A stretch of DNA of 64,000 bases from Acidithrix ferrooxidans (GTDB lineage Bacteria; Actinomycetota; Acidimicrobiia; Acidimicrobiales; Acidimicrobiaceae), in NCBI RefSeq assembly GCF_000949295.1, contig NZ_JXYS01000029.1, positions 1-64,000 of the forward strand, read 5' to 3'. A program made the position numbers and the translations under genes. Under the pieces are notes generated by a model, which saw only the letters and a program-made list of their open reading frames with translations, was not told where the DNA came from and ran no database searches. Below are positions 20,213 through 30,900 of the stretch, in pieces (position 1 is the first letter of the stretch; every line of letters starts with the position of its first letter).

Positions 20213-21565
20213 TTACTTCAGATTCGCAGGCACCGGAGCCTCTGCCGATGCATGAGTGGTAACTGCACCATTTACGTTGGTAACATAGATAGGCGAGCTT
20301 GGAGTCACGGTGTTATTCGCACCAATCGTCACAATTTCACCCCCCATAAAGCCAAGGTGCTGAGTGGCTGAATAACCCATCGGAACGAGACCTGGTCCAA
20401 CCCAAGTCGATCCCTGGCTGTTTATTGCATTTATCAAGGACTGACGAGTTGGATTTTGGCCGGCCGCCTTCATTGCTAACGAGGTGTAATAGGCCATAGA
20501 CATTCCATATACCGTATTGCCATCAAAGGGTTGCGATGCATCGTACTTGTCATGAATCTTCTTGAATAGCGTAATCCACGGATCCGAGGTATTGGCAGCT
20601 GGTGGCAGATAGGTCAAGGTTTGCAATCCTTGCAAGGCTGAACCGCCCACCTTTCCTTTGGAGAAGTTACTCACCAATCCAGAAAGAGTATAAGGATCAG
20701 CTCCAACGGACGCGCTCAAAAGAGCGGGCTGAAATCCAGTGGTAGCCATCGCCAAGAGCGCCAACGCTGTAGCAGCTGGAATCGTTAGGAGTACGACTAC
20801 TTGGGCACCTGCCGCATGAAGTGAGGCAACCTGCGTTCCAAGACCATTAGCAAGAGTAGTTGGGTCATACGGTTGAGCCGAGACGATCTGTCCTGAGGTC
20901 AATATCTGCTTGAGGCCGATCAATCCACCGCCACCGAAATCATCATTTTGATAGAGGACACCGATCTTCATTCCGGGATACTTGCTCTTGATATAGGTTC
21001 CTAAGATCTTGCCTTCAATTATGTAATCAGGCTCAAATCCATAGGTATAAGGGTGGATCTTAGGCTGATTCCAACAATCACAACCCGAAGAGACAAAGAT
21101 ATCCGGAATCTTATTGGTATTCAAAAAGTTGACGACTGCTTGGTGAGTTGGCGTACCCAAACCGCCCAAAATACCAAACACATTGTCCTGTAAGACAAGC
21201 TTTTGTACCACCTGAACAGTCTGAGCCGGATTATAGGCATCATCTTCGTACTTTAGGGTAATACTTCGCCCGTATACCCCACCATGGGCGTTGAGATAGT
21301 CAAAAAATGCCTGTATTGCTGGCGCTATCTCGGAATAACCCGGTGCTGCTGGTCCAGTCAATGGCTGGTGCGATCCAAACAAAATGCTTGTAGCAGTAAT
21401 CCCAGGAGCAGATGCAGTGTTTTTTGTTGCCCCTGGAGTCGAACTCGACCCAGAAGATCCGGACGAAGTTGTCGAACTACCACAGGCTGCTGCTAGCAAA
21501 CTTAATGAAGCAGCCGCTGCCAAGATACGAAAGCGTTTCGTCAACGATGAACGCTTATTCCCCAT
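20213..21565 (-). CDS. livJ: ABC transporter substrate-binding lipoprotein, branched-chain amino acid/amide type
   Basis: An N-terminal lipoprotein signal peptide ends in LLAAACGSS (lipobox Cys near residue 28), followed by a Ser/Gly linker and a type I periplasmic-binding (LivJ/AmiC) fold: GSHQPLTGPAAPGYSE near 64, YNPAQTVQVVQKLV near 113, and a YGFEPDY segment near 173. It would be anchored outside the membrane and deliver substrate to LivHM. The substrate could be branched-chain amino acids, amides, urea or others; the sequence does not decide. It is the last gene of the minus-strand livG-F-H-M-J group, 375 bp after livM, and ends in a good terminator. Confidence 0.88.
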   Translation of the reverse strand: MGNKRSSLTKRFRILAAAASLSLLAAACGSSTTSSGSSGSSSTPGATKNTASAPGITATSILFGSHQPLTGPAAPGYSEIAPAIQAFFDYLNAHGGVYGRSITLKYEDDAYNPAQTVQVVQKLVLQDNVFGILGGLGTPTHQAVVNFLNTNKIPDIFVSSGCDCWNQPKIHPYTYGFEPDYIIEGKILGTYIKSKYPGMKIGVLYQNDDFGGGGLIGLKQILTSGQIVSAQPYDPTTLANGLGTQVASLHAAGAQVVVLLTIPAATALALLAMATTGFQPALLSASVGADPYTLSGLVSNFSKGKVGGSALQGLQTLTYLPPAANTSDPWITLFKKIHDKYDASQPFDGNTVYGMSMAYYTSLAMKAAGQNPTRQSLINAINSQGSTWVGPGLVPMGYSATQHLGFMGGEIVTIGANNTVTPSSPIYVTNVNGAVTTHASAEAPVPANLK

Positions 21566-21940
21566 TTATTTCCCCCTAATTATCAACGACAAATACTGAC
21601 CATTCATGGCTTCGAGCACCCCGCCCGAACCAAGATCAATAGTTGTCTAATGTGATTCACTAAGACTAGACAATCCGCGGACGAAATGTTGGTCAATTCA
21701 CAGTTTTGGGAGATAAAAATAGAGATCGATAAGAAAATTATTCAAACAAGACGACCGATCCCGTATCAGATAAAAACCTTAAAAATTAGAAGCCGACCTC
21801 AAGGCACAAAAACTCCGACTTGGGACGATCTATAGTCAAATAATAAAGATATCCATCTGATCGCCGCCATCGAATTATGGAGCTTCAAAGCGTTATCATG
21901 GGATAAAAATGATGAAAGTCAGCCAGAAGGCTCAATAGTC
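21566..21940. other. Intergenic stretch between livM and livJ
   Basis: No gene seen. The gap is long enough to hold a separate livJ promoter, which would allow the binding protein to be made in excess. No clear element could be chosen. Confidence 0.4.
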
Positions 21941-23053
21941 TCACTTAGATAATTTGCCTTGTCGTCTCAACACAACCTTTGAAAATCCACTTCTCAAAAG
22001 ACCCTGTATCCCCATTGGAGCCAACAAGATAATCACGATCAAAAGTACTCCATATAAGCCCAAGGATAGATTCGCCGCGATTCCCTGGTTCAGGTTCAAT
22101 TTCTCTGTAGCCGTGGTGGCCCACTGTGGTACGTAGACCATTATGAATGCGCCCCAAATCGGACCTGCTATGGTTCCAGTTCCCCCGATTACCATTCCAG
22201 CCAAAAGAGATATTGAAAGGGTAAGGGTAAATGCGCCCGGAGAGACATTCGACGAAACCAAAGCCAACAATGCGCCGCCCAAACCAGCAGCCCCAGCGGA
22301 GACAGCAAAGGCGAAGACTTGGGTCTTTTGAACTGAAATTCCCGAAATTCGACTTGCAATTTCGTCATCCCTCACAGCCCTCATATTGCGCCCCGTCTTG
22401 GAGCGTATGAGGTTTGCAAATATGATGATACCAATTACGATACAAATCATATCAATAACAGCTAGATATTGCTGAGCAGAAAAGGTTGCGCCCAAAAAGG
22501 CAGGTGGCGATGGTTGTGTAATTTGAAGCCCCTGATAACCACCAAAAAGAGATCGATATCGAGTCGCTATATCGGGTAATCCCAACGCCAAAGCGAGGGT
22601 AGTGCCCGCCAAATAGGGTCCCCTCAGTCGAGCAGCCACCAATCCCAACAAAGAACCAAAGATAAAGGTCACCAGCGTCGCCAAGATCAAAAGAACCGCT
22701 AATGGTAATTTGGTATGAAGTTGAAAAAGGGCAAAGGTCCAAGCTCCGATCGCCATTAAGGCTCCATGTCCAATGGAGATCTGACCATTCTGGCCAACCA
22801 AAAGAGACAGGCCCAAAAGCGCCAATATATAGGGCCCCACCTCAGCAAGTTGATAGTTGCGATAGAGGCTTAAGTGACCGCTTATTACAAAAAACAAGGC
22901 AATTGCGACAATTCCTATTCCGCAATTACGAATAAGTGGCAATCTCCATAAGGGCAACTTGATCTTCTCTGACGCAGCTTGATCCAATTGCTTTGGTGGA
23001 ATCTCTGAGACGAGATTCTCATTTGATTCACCCGAAATCGTGGACTCCTCCAT
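21941..23053 (-). CDS. livM: Branched-chain amino acid ABC transporter permease LivM
   Basis: A membrane subunit of about nine to ten helices with a hydrophilic 35-residue N-tail. Family segments are YILALLGLSLLVGQNGQISIGHGALMAIG near residue 77 (interrupted list of conserved G and Q residues), the EAA-like coupling loop RNMRAVRDDEIASRISGI near 224, and GGTGTIAGPIWGA near 292. It pairs with LivH to form the channel. Its start ATG overlaps the livH stop (TAATG) and GGAGGG lies just upstream, so the two are translationally coupled. Confidence 0.92.
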   Translation of the reverse strand: MEESTISGESNENLVSEIPPKQLDQAASEKIKLPLWRLPLIRNCGIGIVAIALFFVISGHLSLYRNYQLAEVGPYILALLGLSLLVGQNGQISIGHGALMAIGAWTFALFQLHTKLPLAVLLILATLVTFIFGSLLGLVAARLRGPYLAGTTLALALGLPDIATRYRSLFGGYQGLQITQPSPPAFLGATFSAQQYLAVIDMICIVIGIIIFANLIRSKTGRNMRAVRDDEIASRISGISVQKTQVFAFAVSAGAAGLGGALLALVSSNVSPGAFTLTLSISLLAGMVIGGTGTIAGPIWGAFIMVYVPQWATTATEKLNLNQGIAANLSLGLYGVLLIVIILLAPMGIQGLLRSGFSKVVLRRQGKLSK

Positions 23054-23931
23054 TAGACCCTCCGTTCCGAAATTGAAGAAAAGAGTCCTTGTGGCCGGGC
23101 CATCAGTACTACCACCAGAATCAAAAATGCACCCGGATTCTCTAGGTCCGAACCCAGATAGCCGCCTATTAGCGAGAGTGATACTCCCATTATCAACCCT
23201 CCAACAAGAGCGCCTACCGGCGAATCAAGTCCACCTATGATTGCAGCTGTAAAGGCAAAAACTAAAACTGCATCCATATTGTTTGGAAATAGAAAGACAC
23301 GCGGGGCTGCGAGCATTCCTGCAACGGCACCGCCAGCACCGGCCAACGCCCACCCTAACGTCAACATCCTTCCAACCCTAACCCCTAAGAGTCGTGCCAC
23401 CTCGGGAGCAAAAGCCGAAGCCCGCATCATCATTCCAAGTTTGGTATAGCGAAACAAAAAGACTAAAGCACCAAGCAAGACCAAGACAACAACCAATATG
23501 AATATGTCAAAGGGTGAAATACCTAATCTTGATTTCCCAATTTTGATTCCTATCAAAGAAAAATGGGATGGAAAGTTTCTGAGAGTTGCCCCCCAGATGA
23601 CGCCGGCCATCGCTTCAAGGGTGATAAGTACGCCAACTGCAACGATCACAGCATTAAGGGGCGATTTCGATTCAACCCTCCTCATCAAAAAGCGCTCAAT
23701 CAGTGCCCCGGCTATAAAACCAAAGATTACCGCGATCAAAAATGCCAGATAGTAAGGCACACCCCGATCTATGAGGGAGACAGCCACATAGGTAGAGAAC
23801 ATAGCCAATGCGGCTTGTGAAAAATTAATCACTCTGGTGGACCGAAAGATCAAAACGATACATATCGCCACAACTGAATAGATCAAGCCATTGCTCAAAC
23901 CAATCAGCACAAAGTTACCAAGGTTACTCAA
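23053..23931 (-). CDS. livH: Branched-chain amino acid ABC transporter permease LivH
   Basis: The 292-residue membrane protein has the LivH layout of about eight helices, starting FVLIGLSNGLIYSVVA near residue 7. The coupling loop is LGMMMRASAFAPEVARLLGV near 168, followed by GGLDSPVGALVGG near 239. The start is TTG, supported by GGGGGA five bases upstream. It is 48 bp from livF and overlaps livM by one base. Confidence 0.92.
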   Translation of the reverse strand: MSNLGNFVLIGLSNGLIYSVVAICIVLIFRSTRVINFSQAALAMFSTYVAVSLIDRGVPYYLAFLIAVIFGFIAGALIERFLMRRVESKSPLNAVIVAVGVLITLEAMAGVIWGATLRNFPSHFSLIGIKIGKSRLGISPFDIFILVVVLVLLGALVFLFRYTKLGMMMRASAFAPEVARLLGVRVGRMLTLGWALAGAGGAVAGMLAAPRVFLFPNNMDAVLVFAFTAAIIGGLDSPVGALVGGLIMGVSLSLIGGYLGSDLENPGAFLILVVVLMARPQGLFSSISERRV

Positions 23932-23979
23932 TCTTCCCCCAAATCAAATTCCATCGTCAAAAAGTCTCCCATTGGGCAC

Positions 23980-24684
23980 CTAAAAACCTAAATAGTGATG
24001 GCGTAAAGCTGCATCTTCCTTGATAGCAGAGGCCTTGTCTGATACGACCACCTCGCCCAAAGAGAGCACCACAGCTTCGTCAGCGACCGATAAGGCACTT
24101 CTCGCATTTTGCTCAACTAGTAAGACCGCAAGGCCCTGATCGTCACATAGCTTTCGAAGAAGTGACATTATCCCGGCAGTAACCAATGGAGCCAGCCCTA
24201 AGGATGGTTCATCCAAAAGAAGGGCTTTTGGCTCAGACATCAATGCTCGTCCTACGGCAAGCATCTGCCTCTCGCCTCCAGAAAGGGTAAAGGCTGCCTT
24301 GGCGGATCGCGGAAGCAGTGGTGGAAATAGCTCATAGACCCAATTCAATTTGGATTTAATGTCAAAATCCTTCTTCCAAATTGCTCCCAAGCGAAGGTTT
24401 TCATCCACCGTCATCTCCTGAACAACGCCACGCCCTTCGGGAACGTGTGAGATTCCCATTCGAGCTATGTCTTCTGGGTTCTTGTTCTCGAAGTGCAATC
24501 CGTCTATGGATGCACTTCCATCAATTGCCTTTACCAATCCAGACAATGTACGAAGCAACGTCGTTTTACCAGCGCCATTAGCTCCAAGGACCGCCGTGAT
24601 CTTAGATCGATCGACCGACATGGTAACTCCGCGTAGCGCCTTCACCGGGCCATAACTCGCGGAAAGCCCTTCAACTATGAGCAA
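23980..24684 (-). CDS. livF: Branched-chain amino acid ABC transporter ATPase LivF
   Basis: A cytoplasmic ATP-binding subunit with Walker A GANGAGKTT, a short ISHVPEGRGVVQEMTV block typical of LivF, signature LSGGERQML, Walker B ALLLDEPSLGLAP and the H-loop region ending LLVEQN. I start at the TTG 24682-24684, which has GGGGAG six bases upstream and removes a 24-residue non-homologous extension that would overlap livG. The gap to livG is then 49 bp. It forms a heterodimer with LivG to power LivHM. Confidence 0.92.
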   Translation of the reverse strand: MLIVEGLSASYGPVKALRGVTMSVDRSKITAVLGANGAGKTTLLRTLSGLVKAIDGSASIDGLHFENKNPEDIARMGISHVPEGRGVVQEMTVDENLRLGAIWKKDFDIKSKLNWVYELFPPLLPRSAKAAFTLSGGERQMLAVGRALMSEPKALLLDEPSLGLAPLVTAGIMSLLRKLCDDQGLAVLLVEQNARSALSVADEAVVLSLGEVVVSDKASAIKEDAALRHHYLGF

Positions 24685-24733
24685 CTTTTTCTCCCCTTGT
24701 AAAAAGTAAACTTCAAACCAATAATCGAAGGTG

Positions 24734-25522
24734 TCAAATAGTAACATCTTCCCCAAGGTAAGCTTGGGTTACTATTGGATTTGCCCTAATTTCGCTGGGA
24801 TTCCCGTTCGCTATCACCCGTCCGAAGTCCAAGACTGTAATTGTCGAACATACCCGCATGACCAAATCCATATGATGCTCGACCAGCAAAACACCCAAAT
24901 TCTTGGAGAGACCCAGGATTAAATCACCGAGCTCATCCATCTCAACGTTGGAAAGACCAGAAGCTGGTTCATCAAGAAGGATAAACTTCGGAGATAGAAC
25001 TAGTGCTCGAGCTAAAGCAACCTTCTTTTGGATGGCATAGGGTAACGACGGAGGAAGGCGTTTAGTAAAAGGGGAAAGACCCAAATCTGCAATCACCGAA
25101 AGCGCCAAATCCTTGATTCGAGCCTCCTCGGTGACAGTCGCTCCTGCTCCCAATAAGGAGCGAAATGGCCCCACTTTGGTCAGCGATGTCCCGCCAATCA
25201 TCACATTTTCAAGCACTGTCATTCGAGAGAAGAGGCCCAGACCTTGCAAGGTTCGAGAGACTCCCATCTTTGAAAGCTGCTCTGGTCGTAGTGTCTTGAC
25301 TTCATTCCCAAAGTAGGTCAACTTTCCCGATGACGGCTTTACGAATCCGCACAAGACATTAAAGAGTGTCGTTTTCCCCGCCCCGTTTGGGCCAATAACT
25401 CCATGAACCTCACCCAAATTGGCATTTAGCGAAACTCGATCCAAAGCAACCAGACCGCCAAATCGAACTGTAACCTCGTCCGCAATCAATGTCGAATTTT
25501 CCATAATAGAGTTTGACATCAT
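24734..25522 (-). CDS. livG: Branched-chain amino acid ABC transporter ATPase LivG
   Basis: This 262-residue ATPase has Walker A GPNGAGKTT (about residue 43), the LivG-type GVSRTLQGLGLFSRMTVLEN block (about 89), Walker B FILLDEPASGLS and H-loop VLLVEHHMDLVM. The signature region reads SLPYAIQKKVALARAL: the usual LSxGQ motif is changed to LPYAI. That is close to, but weaker than, the LivG norm (LPYGxQR). It is the first gene of the liv operon and follows an almost 500-bp gene-free region that should hold the promoter. Confidence 0.9.
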   Translation of the reverse strand: MMSNSIMENSTLIADEVTVRFGGLVALDRVSLNANLGEVHGVIGPNGAGKTTLFNVLCGFVKPSSGKLTYFGNEVKTLRPEQLSKMGVSRTLQGLGLFSRMTVLENVMIGGTSLTKVGPFRSLLGAGATVTEEARIKDLALSVIADLGLSPFTKRLPPSLPYAIQKKVALARALVLSPKFILLDEPASGLSNVEMDELGDLILGLSKNLGVLLVEHHMDLVMRVCSTITVLDFGRVIANGNPSEIRANPIVTQAYLGEDVTI

Positions 25523-26016
25523 CCAAGGTCGATATCTGCGAATTTATAACATTTATCGCCCAATTCTTTCCGCCTAACCGAGCCATACCCCACCAATAAG
25601 CCGTTAGGGAAACGAATAACTAACTAATGACCATATATTTATGCTTCCAACAAATAATGGATTATTTTGTCGCTATAAATGACAGACCACCTCAAGGTAA
25701 AACAATAGGCTTTAGTGGAGGTACCACAAGAGATTTTGCCCTGTGGGAATGAGAGCTATTTGACAAATAATGTCAAATGCTTTGAGAGCAGCCAGCAGGA
25801 TTCCATACGAGCGGGGTCGGCAAATTCCAAAGCTCGCAAAGGCAAACTTTTAATAGTTAATTAAGCACGCCATATCACTCAATTTGGGATAGATCGCCTT
25901 AAATCGGGAAGATCATTTGATTCATCGAATCAACCAACTTCCTTCTGAAGCTTGATGGGAGACCCAAAAAGTCAACCCTTTAAAAGCTGCAACACAAAGA
26001 ATAGGAACCGCCAAAG
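25523..26016. other. Divergent intergenic region between livG and the EamA gene
   Basis: No gene seen. AT-rich; it must contain the promoters of both the liv operon and the EamA transporter. I could not identify an operator. Confidence 0.4.
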
Positions 26017-26919
26017 ATGAATGTCAAGCACGCCACCACCAAAAACTCACCAGGTGGAGTTCTCGCAGCATCATATGCAGTCGCTGTATGGGGTTACGGC
26101 AACGTTCTAGCAAGAATGATTCCAATCTCCGGACCTCTGTTATCGGTCCTTAGAATGAGCCTTGGAGCCATAATTGCCATCGCAATGGCTTATTCGACCC
26201 GCCGAAAACTTACCGTTAGAATCCTAAAGCTGGGCCTCTGGGGAGGTGTGGCATTCGGCCTAAACAGCCTCTTTTTCTTCAGCGCGGTAAAGTACACCTC
26301 ACCGACCACAGCAACAGTCATCGGCGCGCTGCAGCCTGCCCTCTTGATGACGGTATCTGGAAGACTCTTCGGAGAAAAAGTCACCACCAAAACGATATTC
26401 GGTTCCATTGTCGCCATAGCAGCCACAGCACTTGTCGTCTTTGGCGCCCCTAGGTCGGGACACGACTCACTCTTTGGAGACTTCCTTGCCCTATTGGCTC
26501 TAGTAACCTATGCACTTTACTTTATATTTTCCAAACAAGCCCGCCTCAAAATAGATACCATTGAATACCAAGCAGGCATGCAAATCTCCGCTGCGTTGGT
26601 AGTCCTTCCATTTGGCATCTTTCTGGGCGGTGCCAGCTCAATCACAATACACAGCCTATATTTGGTTGCAATTCTTACGATCATTCCAGGTAGTGGTCAC
26701 TTCTTCATCAATTGGGCTCACAGCCATTTGGAGCTAACTCTGGCCTCTATTCTTACCCTTAGCACTCCGATTGTGACAATGATATTTGCTTGGATATTAC
26801 TTGGAGATAAGGTAAATCTCAACCAAATCATCGGCACCGCAATTGCGATAGGCGCATTAGTTTTTGTCGTCGTAGATGGAACTAACCAAAAACCAAAAAT
26901 AGATACATCTTTGAATTAA
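26017..26919 (+). CDS. EamA/DMT-superfamily transporter
   Basis: The 300-residue protein has ten predicted helices as two EamA repeats. The first runs from VAVWGYGNVLARM to YTSPTTATVIGALQPALL (about residue 93), the second from FLALLALVTYALYFIFSK (about 156) to LTLASILTLSTPIVTMIFAWILLGD near 250. EamA proteins export amino acids or other small metabolites. The substrate cannot be told from the sequence. AGGAA lies 11 bases before the ATG. It stands alone between two gene-poor stretches. Confidence 0.88.
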   Translation: MNVKHATTKNSPGGVLAASYAVAVWGYGNVLARMIPISGPLLSVLRMSLGAIIAIAMAYSTRRKLTVRILKLGLWGGVAFGLNSLFFFSAVKYTSPTTATVIGALQPALLMTVSGRLFGEKVTTKTIFGSIVAIAATALVVFGAPRSGHDSLFGDFLALLALVTYALYFIFSKQARLKIDTIEYQAGMQISAALVVLPFGIFLGGASSITIHSLYLVAILTIIPGSGHFFINWAHSHLELTLASILTLSTPIVTMIFAWILLGDKVNLNQIIGTAIAIGALVFVVVDGTNQKPKIDTSLN

Positions 26920-27919
26920 TGGTCGCTATTACCACTGACAGATTTCGTAGTAATAAATTAGCCAGATAGGTAATCTTATCTGAAATATGAAAATCCTAAT
27001 ATGTCTAATATTTCAGGTGGAAACCATGCCTTAACCCTCAATTGAAAATCAATATCTCTTTCTTTGAAAGTTAAACCAACTAGCACAGAGATCAGCAGCA
27101 CAAAGATCAATAAAATGAGGCGCTTTCAATGGAGTCAAAGATGACCGTCAAAGGCGCCATCACCTCGCCAATCACTATATCTTGTCCGCCGAAAGTACCA
27201 AACACGAATGAGGCGCCGAAGGAAGGTCATAGACCAGATGGATGGTTACAAAGATAGAATAAAAACCTTTGAGAAGTTCGATGTCACCGCCAACCAAAGA
27301 GTCGACCTTTTAGCTATTTCGATAGCTCTGAGATAGCTATTAGAGTACTAAAGACCAACACATAAAAGCGATATAGCGCATTTTGTACAATCAAGTCCAG
27401 ATATTCATACCTACAGTCACCGCTTTCATCGTCTTATAGGTTAGCTATATCTTTTACCAAGTGCCTAGTTCCATCTTCGGTACCGATCAAGTTGATCCTC
27501 GATCCATCGTGGCGACCAAAGCACCGAAGTCACTTTATAAAAGCTGAGAATATTTATTCAAGATAAATTTATAATTAATCAATTATCTAAGCTAATGACA
27601 CACTTTATAATTAAAACGGCTAGCAACTTTTTACTTATAAAGATCGGATCAAATCACTAAACGCTATCTCACATAAAAAGTCACATTAAAATGGTTATTT
27701 ACCTAGATTAATTATCTAATAAGCAAAACTTAACTTGGATATCAAAGGCATAAGGTACAAAATTAGATTTGAAGTATTTGGCGCTAAAGAGATCTAGCAA
27801 AATAATCTATATAAAGATCTATCTCAAAGAACAACAGGAAATAGCTAAAAATAACAAGGCTTGGGATCTTGTTCACGAACTTAAATTAATATCACCATAT
27901 CCGTTCGACGTCGAAAGAG
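26920..27919. other. AT-rich gene-free region downstream of the EamA gene
   Basis: About 1 kb without a convincing gene; 27540-27800 is especially AT-rich. Short repeats of TAGCTAT/ATAGCT occur at 27313-27345. A plus frame at 27769-27978 runs into the dnaE2 3' end and shows no domain, so I do not accept it. Confidence 0.45.
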
Positions 27920-30900
27920 CTAGTGAAAATCTCTCGACATTGAACCTATGGAGATATCGAGAGGCTCAATATGCTTAGCCACGATATTTACCACTCCGGA
28001 ATAGCTCTCCAAAACTCCCTCGATGATCAATGCATTCGAAAGCCTAACTATCTGTCTGTGGCTATCCCATATATCCCTTGCCACCACCACATTCATCAAT
28101 CCAGTCTCATCTTCAAGGCTGATAAAAGTTACCCCGTTAGCCGTTGCCGGTCGCTGACGATGGGTCACGACTCCTGCGACCTTAATTCGATCTCTATTTC
28201 TACGCGCCACTAGCTCACTTGCCAAAGAGACACCAAAACCAGACAATCGATCCCGAAAAAATGCCATTGGATGACTAGTTGGTGTCATTCCAAATGCGGC
28301 TAAATCCATGTAGCTCCTATCCTTAGAGGTCATCTCCTTTAGTTTTGGAGCCTCGTCTCCAAGTGTCATTCCGGGCAAACCATTCGAGGCACGCCTAGCC
28401 AAAGGCTCTGCTATCCAAATCGCCTGCCGCCTCGTCAAGGTAGCTCCAGCCCCACTTGAGGTAAGTCCCTCGAGGGCCCCTGAGCTAGCTAAAGACTCAA
28501 GTTGCGCTCTATCAATTGACGTCTTGATCACAAGATCTTCAATATTTAGATATGGTGCATTCGCAACTATTGAAGATGCCATGGCTTTGCCTACCTTGGC
28601 TATCTGACCAATTCCTATTCGTAGATTGGGCCCAATCCGACAACGTTCATGGATGTCAGAGATGTAGCCACCTTCGGATTTCGGCCTCTCATTCCCAGAG
28701 GCAACAAAAGAGGGGTCCCTCACGACCGATGGCCCTTCCAAGGTGCATTCAACGCTTGAGAAGTTCACATGTGGACCTAGCACTTCAACACCGTGTCTCT
28801 TAGCATCTTCTATAAGAGTCTCTCTTGACCAAAAACCCATTGGCTGAGAATTAATAATCGAGGCTGCAAATGCAGCAGTATAGAAGTACTTGAACCAAGC
28901 CGAAGCGTAGACCAGATAGGCAAACGACGCCGAATGACTCTCGGGAAACCCAAAGTTGGCAAAGGCCTCCAATTTCGCAAAGATCTCATCTGCCGTCCTC
29001 TCGACGATACCATTTCGAGCCATCCCCTCATAAAAGCGAACTTTGAGTTTTTCCATTCGATCTTTAGATCTCTTGGATCCCATAGCCTGGCGCAACTGGT
29101 CTGCTTCAGATGGGGTAAATCCGGCCACATCGATTGCCATCTGCATGAGTTGCTCTTGAAATAGAGGTACCCCAAGAGTCTTAGAGAGAGATTTCTCTAA
29201 CAATGGATGAAGATAGGTAACCTTCTCTAGACCATTTCGTCGGCGGATATAGGGGTGAACCGAACCACCTTGGATGGGTCCTGGCCTTATCAGAGCCACC
29301 TCAACAACAAGATCATAAAAGTGTCTTGGTCTCAGTCGAGGTAGCGTTGCCATCTGTGCCCGACTCTCGACTTGAAAGACTCCTACTGTATCCGCCTGTG
29401 AGAGCATCTCGTAGACGACATCTTCTTGGGGAATTAGCGCCAAGTCGCACCTTTGCCCGTAGTAACCAAAGACCGTATCCACCATGCGATGAAGGGCCTC
29501 TAGCATGCCCAGACCCAAAAGGTCAAACTTGACCAAACCCGCTATAGCGCAATCATCCTTATCCCATTGGAGTACGGTTCTTCCAGGACGACGAGCCCAC
29601 TCAACCGGGCATACCTCCACAATTGGCCGATCGCAAATCACCATTCCACCGGTATGAATACCCAAATGTCGCGGAGACCGTTCAATCTCAGTGGCGAACT
29701 GCGCAACTCTTGGCGGAAGATCTAAAATCGGCTCCCCTTTTGCATCTCTAACAGCCACCATTTCCGCCAAGGACTTATAGCGGTCCACTTGCTTTGACCA
29801 AGTGTTGATCACAGAGGTTGGATAGCCAAAAGCCCTCGCCACATCTCGTATGGCTGAACGCGATCTATAGGTAATTACATTGCTAACTTGGGCGGCACGG
29901 TCACGACCGTACTTTTCATAGACATACTGAATAACCTCTTCCCGAGCCTCACTTTCAAAGTCAACGTCGATATCTGGAGGGCCATCTCGCTCTGTTGAAA
30001 GAAACCTCTCAAATAGCAACCCCAGCGAGACCGGATCAACATTGGTTATTCCAAGGGCATAGCAAACTGCAGAGTTTGCAGCCGACCCCCTGCCTTGGCA
30101 GTAGATATTAGAGGATCTAGCGAATTGTACAATATCCCAAACAATCAAAAAATATCCACCAAATCCCAACCTTTCAATTATTTTAAGTTCGTACTCAAGC
30201 TGAGCATAGGCCCCCTTGACCCTCTCGTTATCCTTTGGACCATAGCGTTCGGTCGCCCCTTTCATAGTCAGGCTTCTAAGGTAGTACGTCTGAGACTGAC
30301 CATGGGGAACCAAAGAATTAGGCAGAGCCGGAGCGAGCAGTGAAAGATCAAATGCGCATTCAAGGCCAATCTCATAGGCCCGAGAGACCAGCTCTGGATA
30401 TCTACGAAAGCGACGAAGTTGATCCCTCGGAGAACGCAAGTGCGCCATCTGATCCACCGGAAGCCATCCGTCAATTCCATCTAGATTCTTGCCAGCCCTA
30501 ATAGCAGCGGTAACCGAATGCAATTTAGCGTTCTTAGTACTGGCGTAGTGAACGTTATTGCTAGCAACACAATTCAAGTCAAGGTCTGTGGCGATCTTAA
30601 CAAATTCATCGTTACGGGCTTGATCTAGGGGATCTCCATGATCCCAACACTCGATAACAAACCTATCTCTACCAAAGATTTCAGAGAGCTCTTTGGCAAC
30701 TCTTCGAGCAGCCTGGGGACCATTTTCAATCAAAGCGGACGACAAGCCACCCTTGCGACATCCACTAAGTATGACCCAATCCGTATAGTCACAACGAGAC
30801 AGGTCATCAAGAGAAAGATCAAAGACCCCCTTATTTGAATCTTTTAAATGACCTTTGGAAATCACGCGAGAAAGGCTCGCATAGCCACTGGGGTTTTTAG

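Noticed and set aside
27769-27978. 70-codon plus frame
   Set aside because: Runs into the dnaE2 3' end, no ribosome site or domain; AT-rich chance frame is likely.
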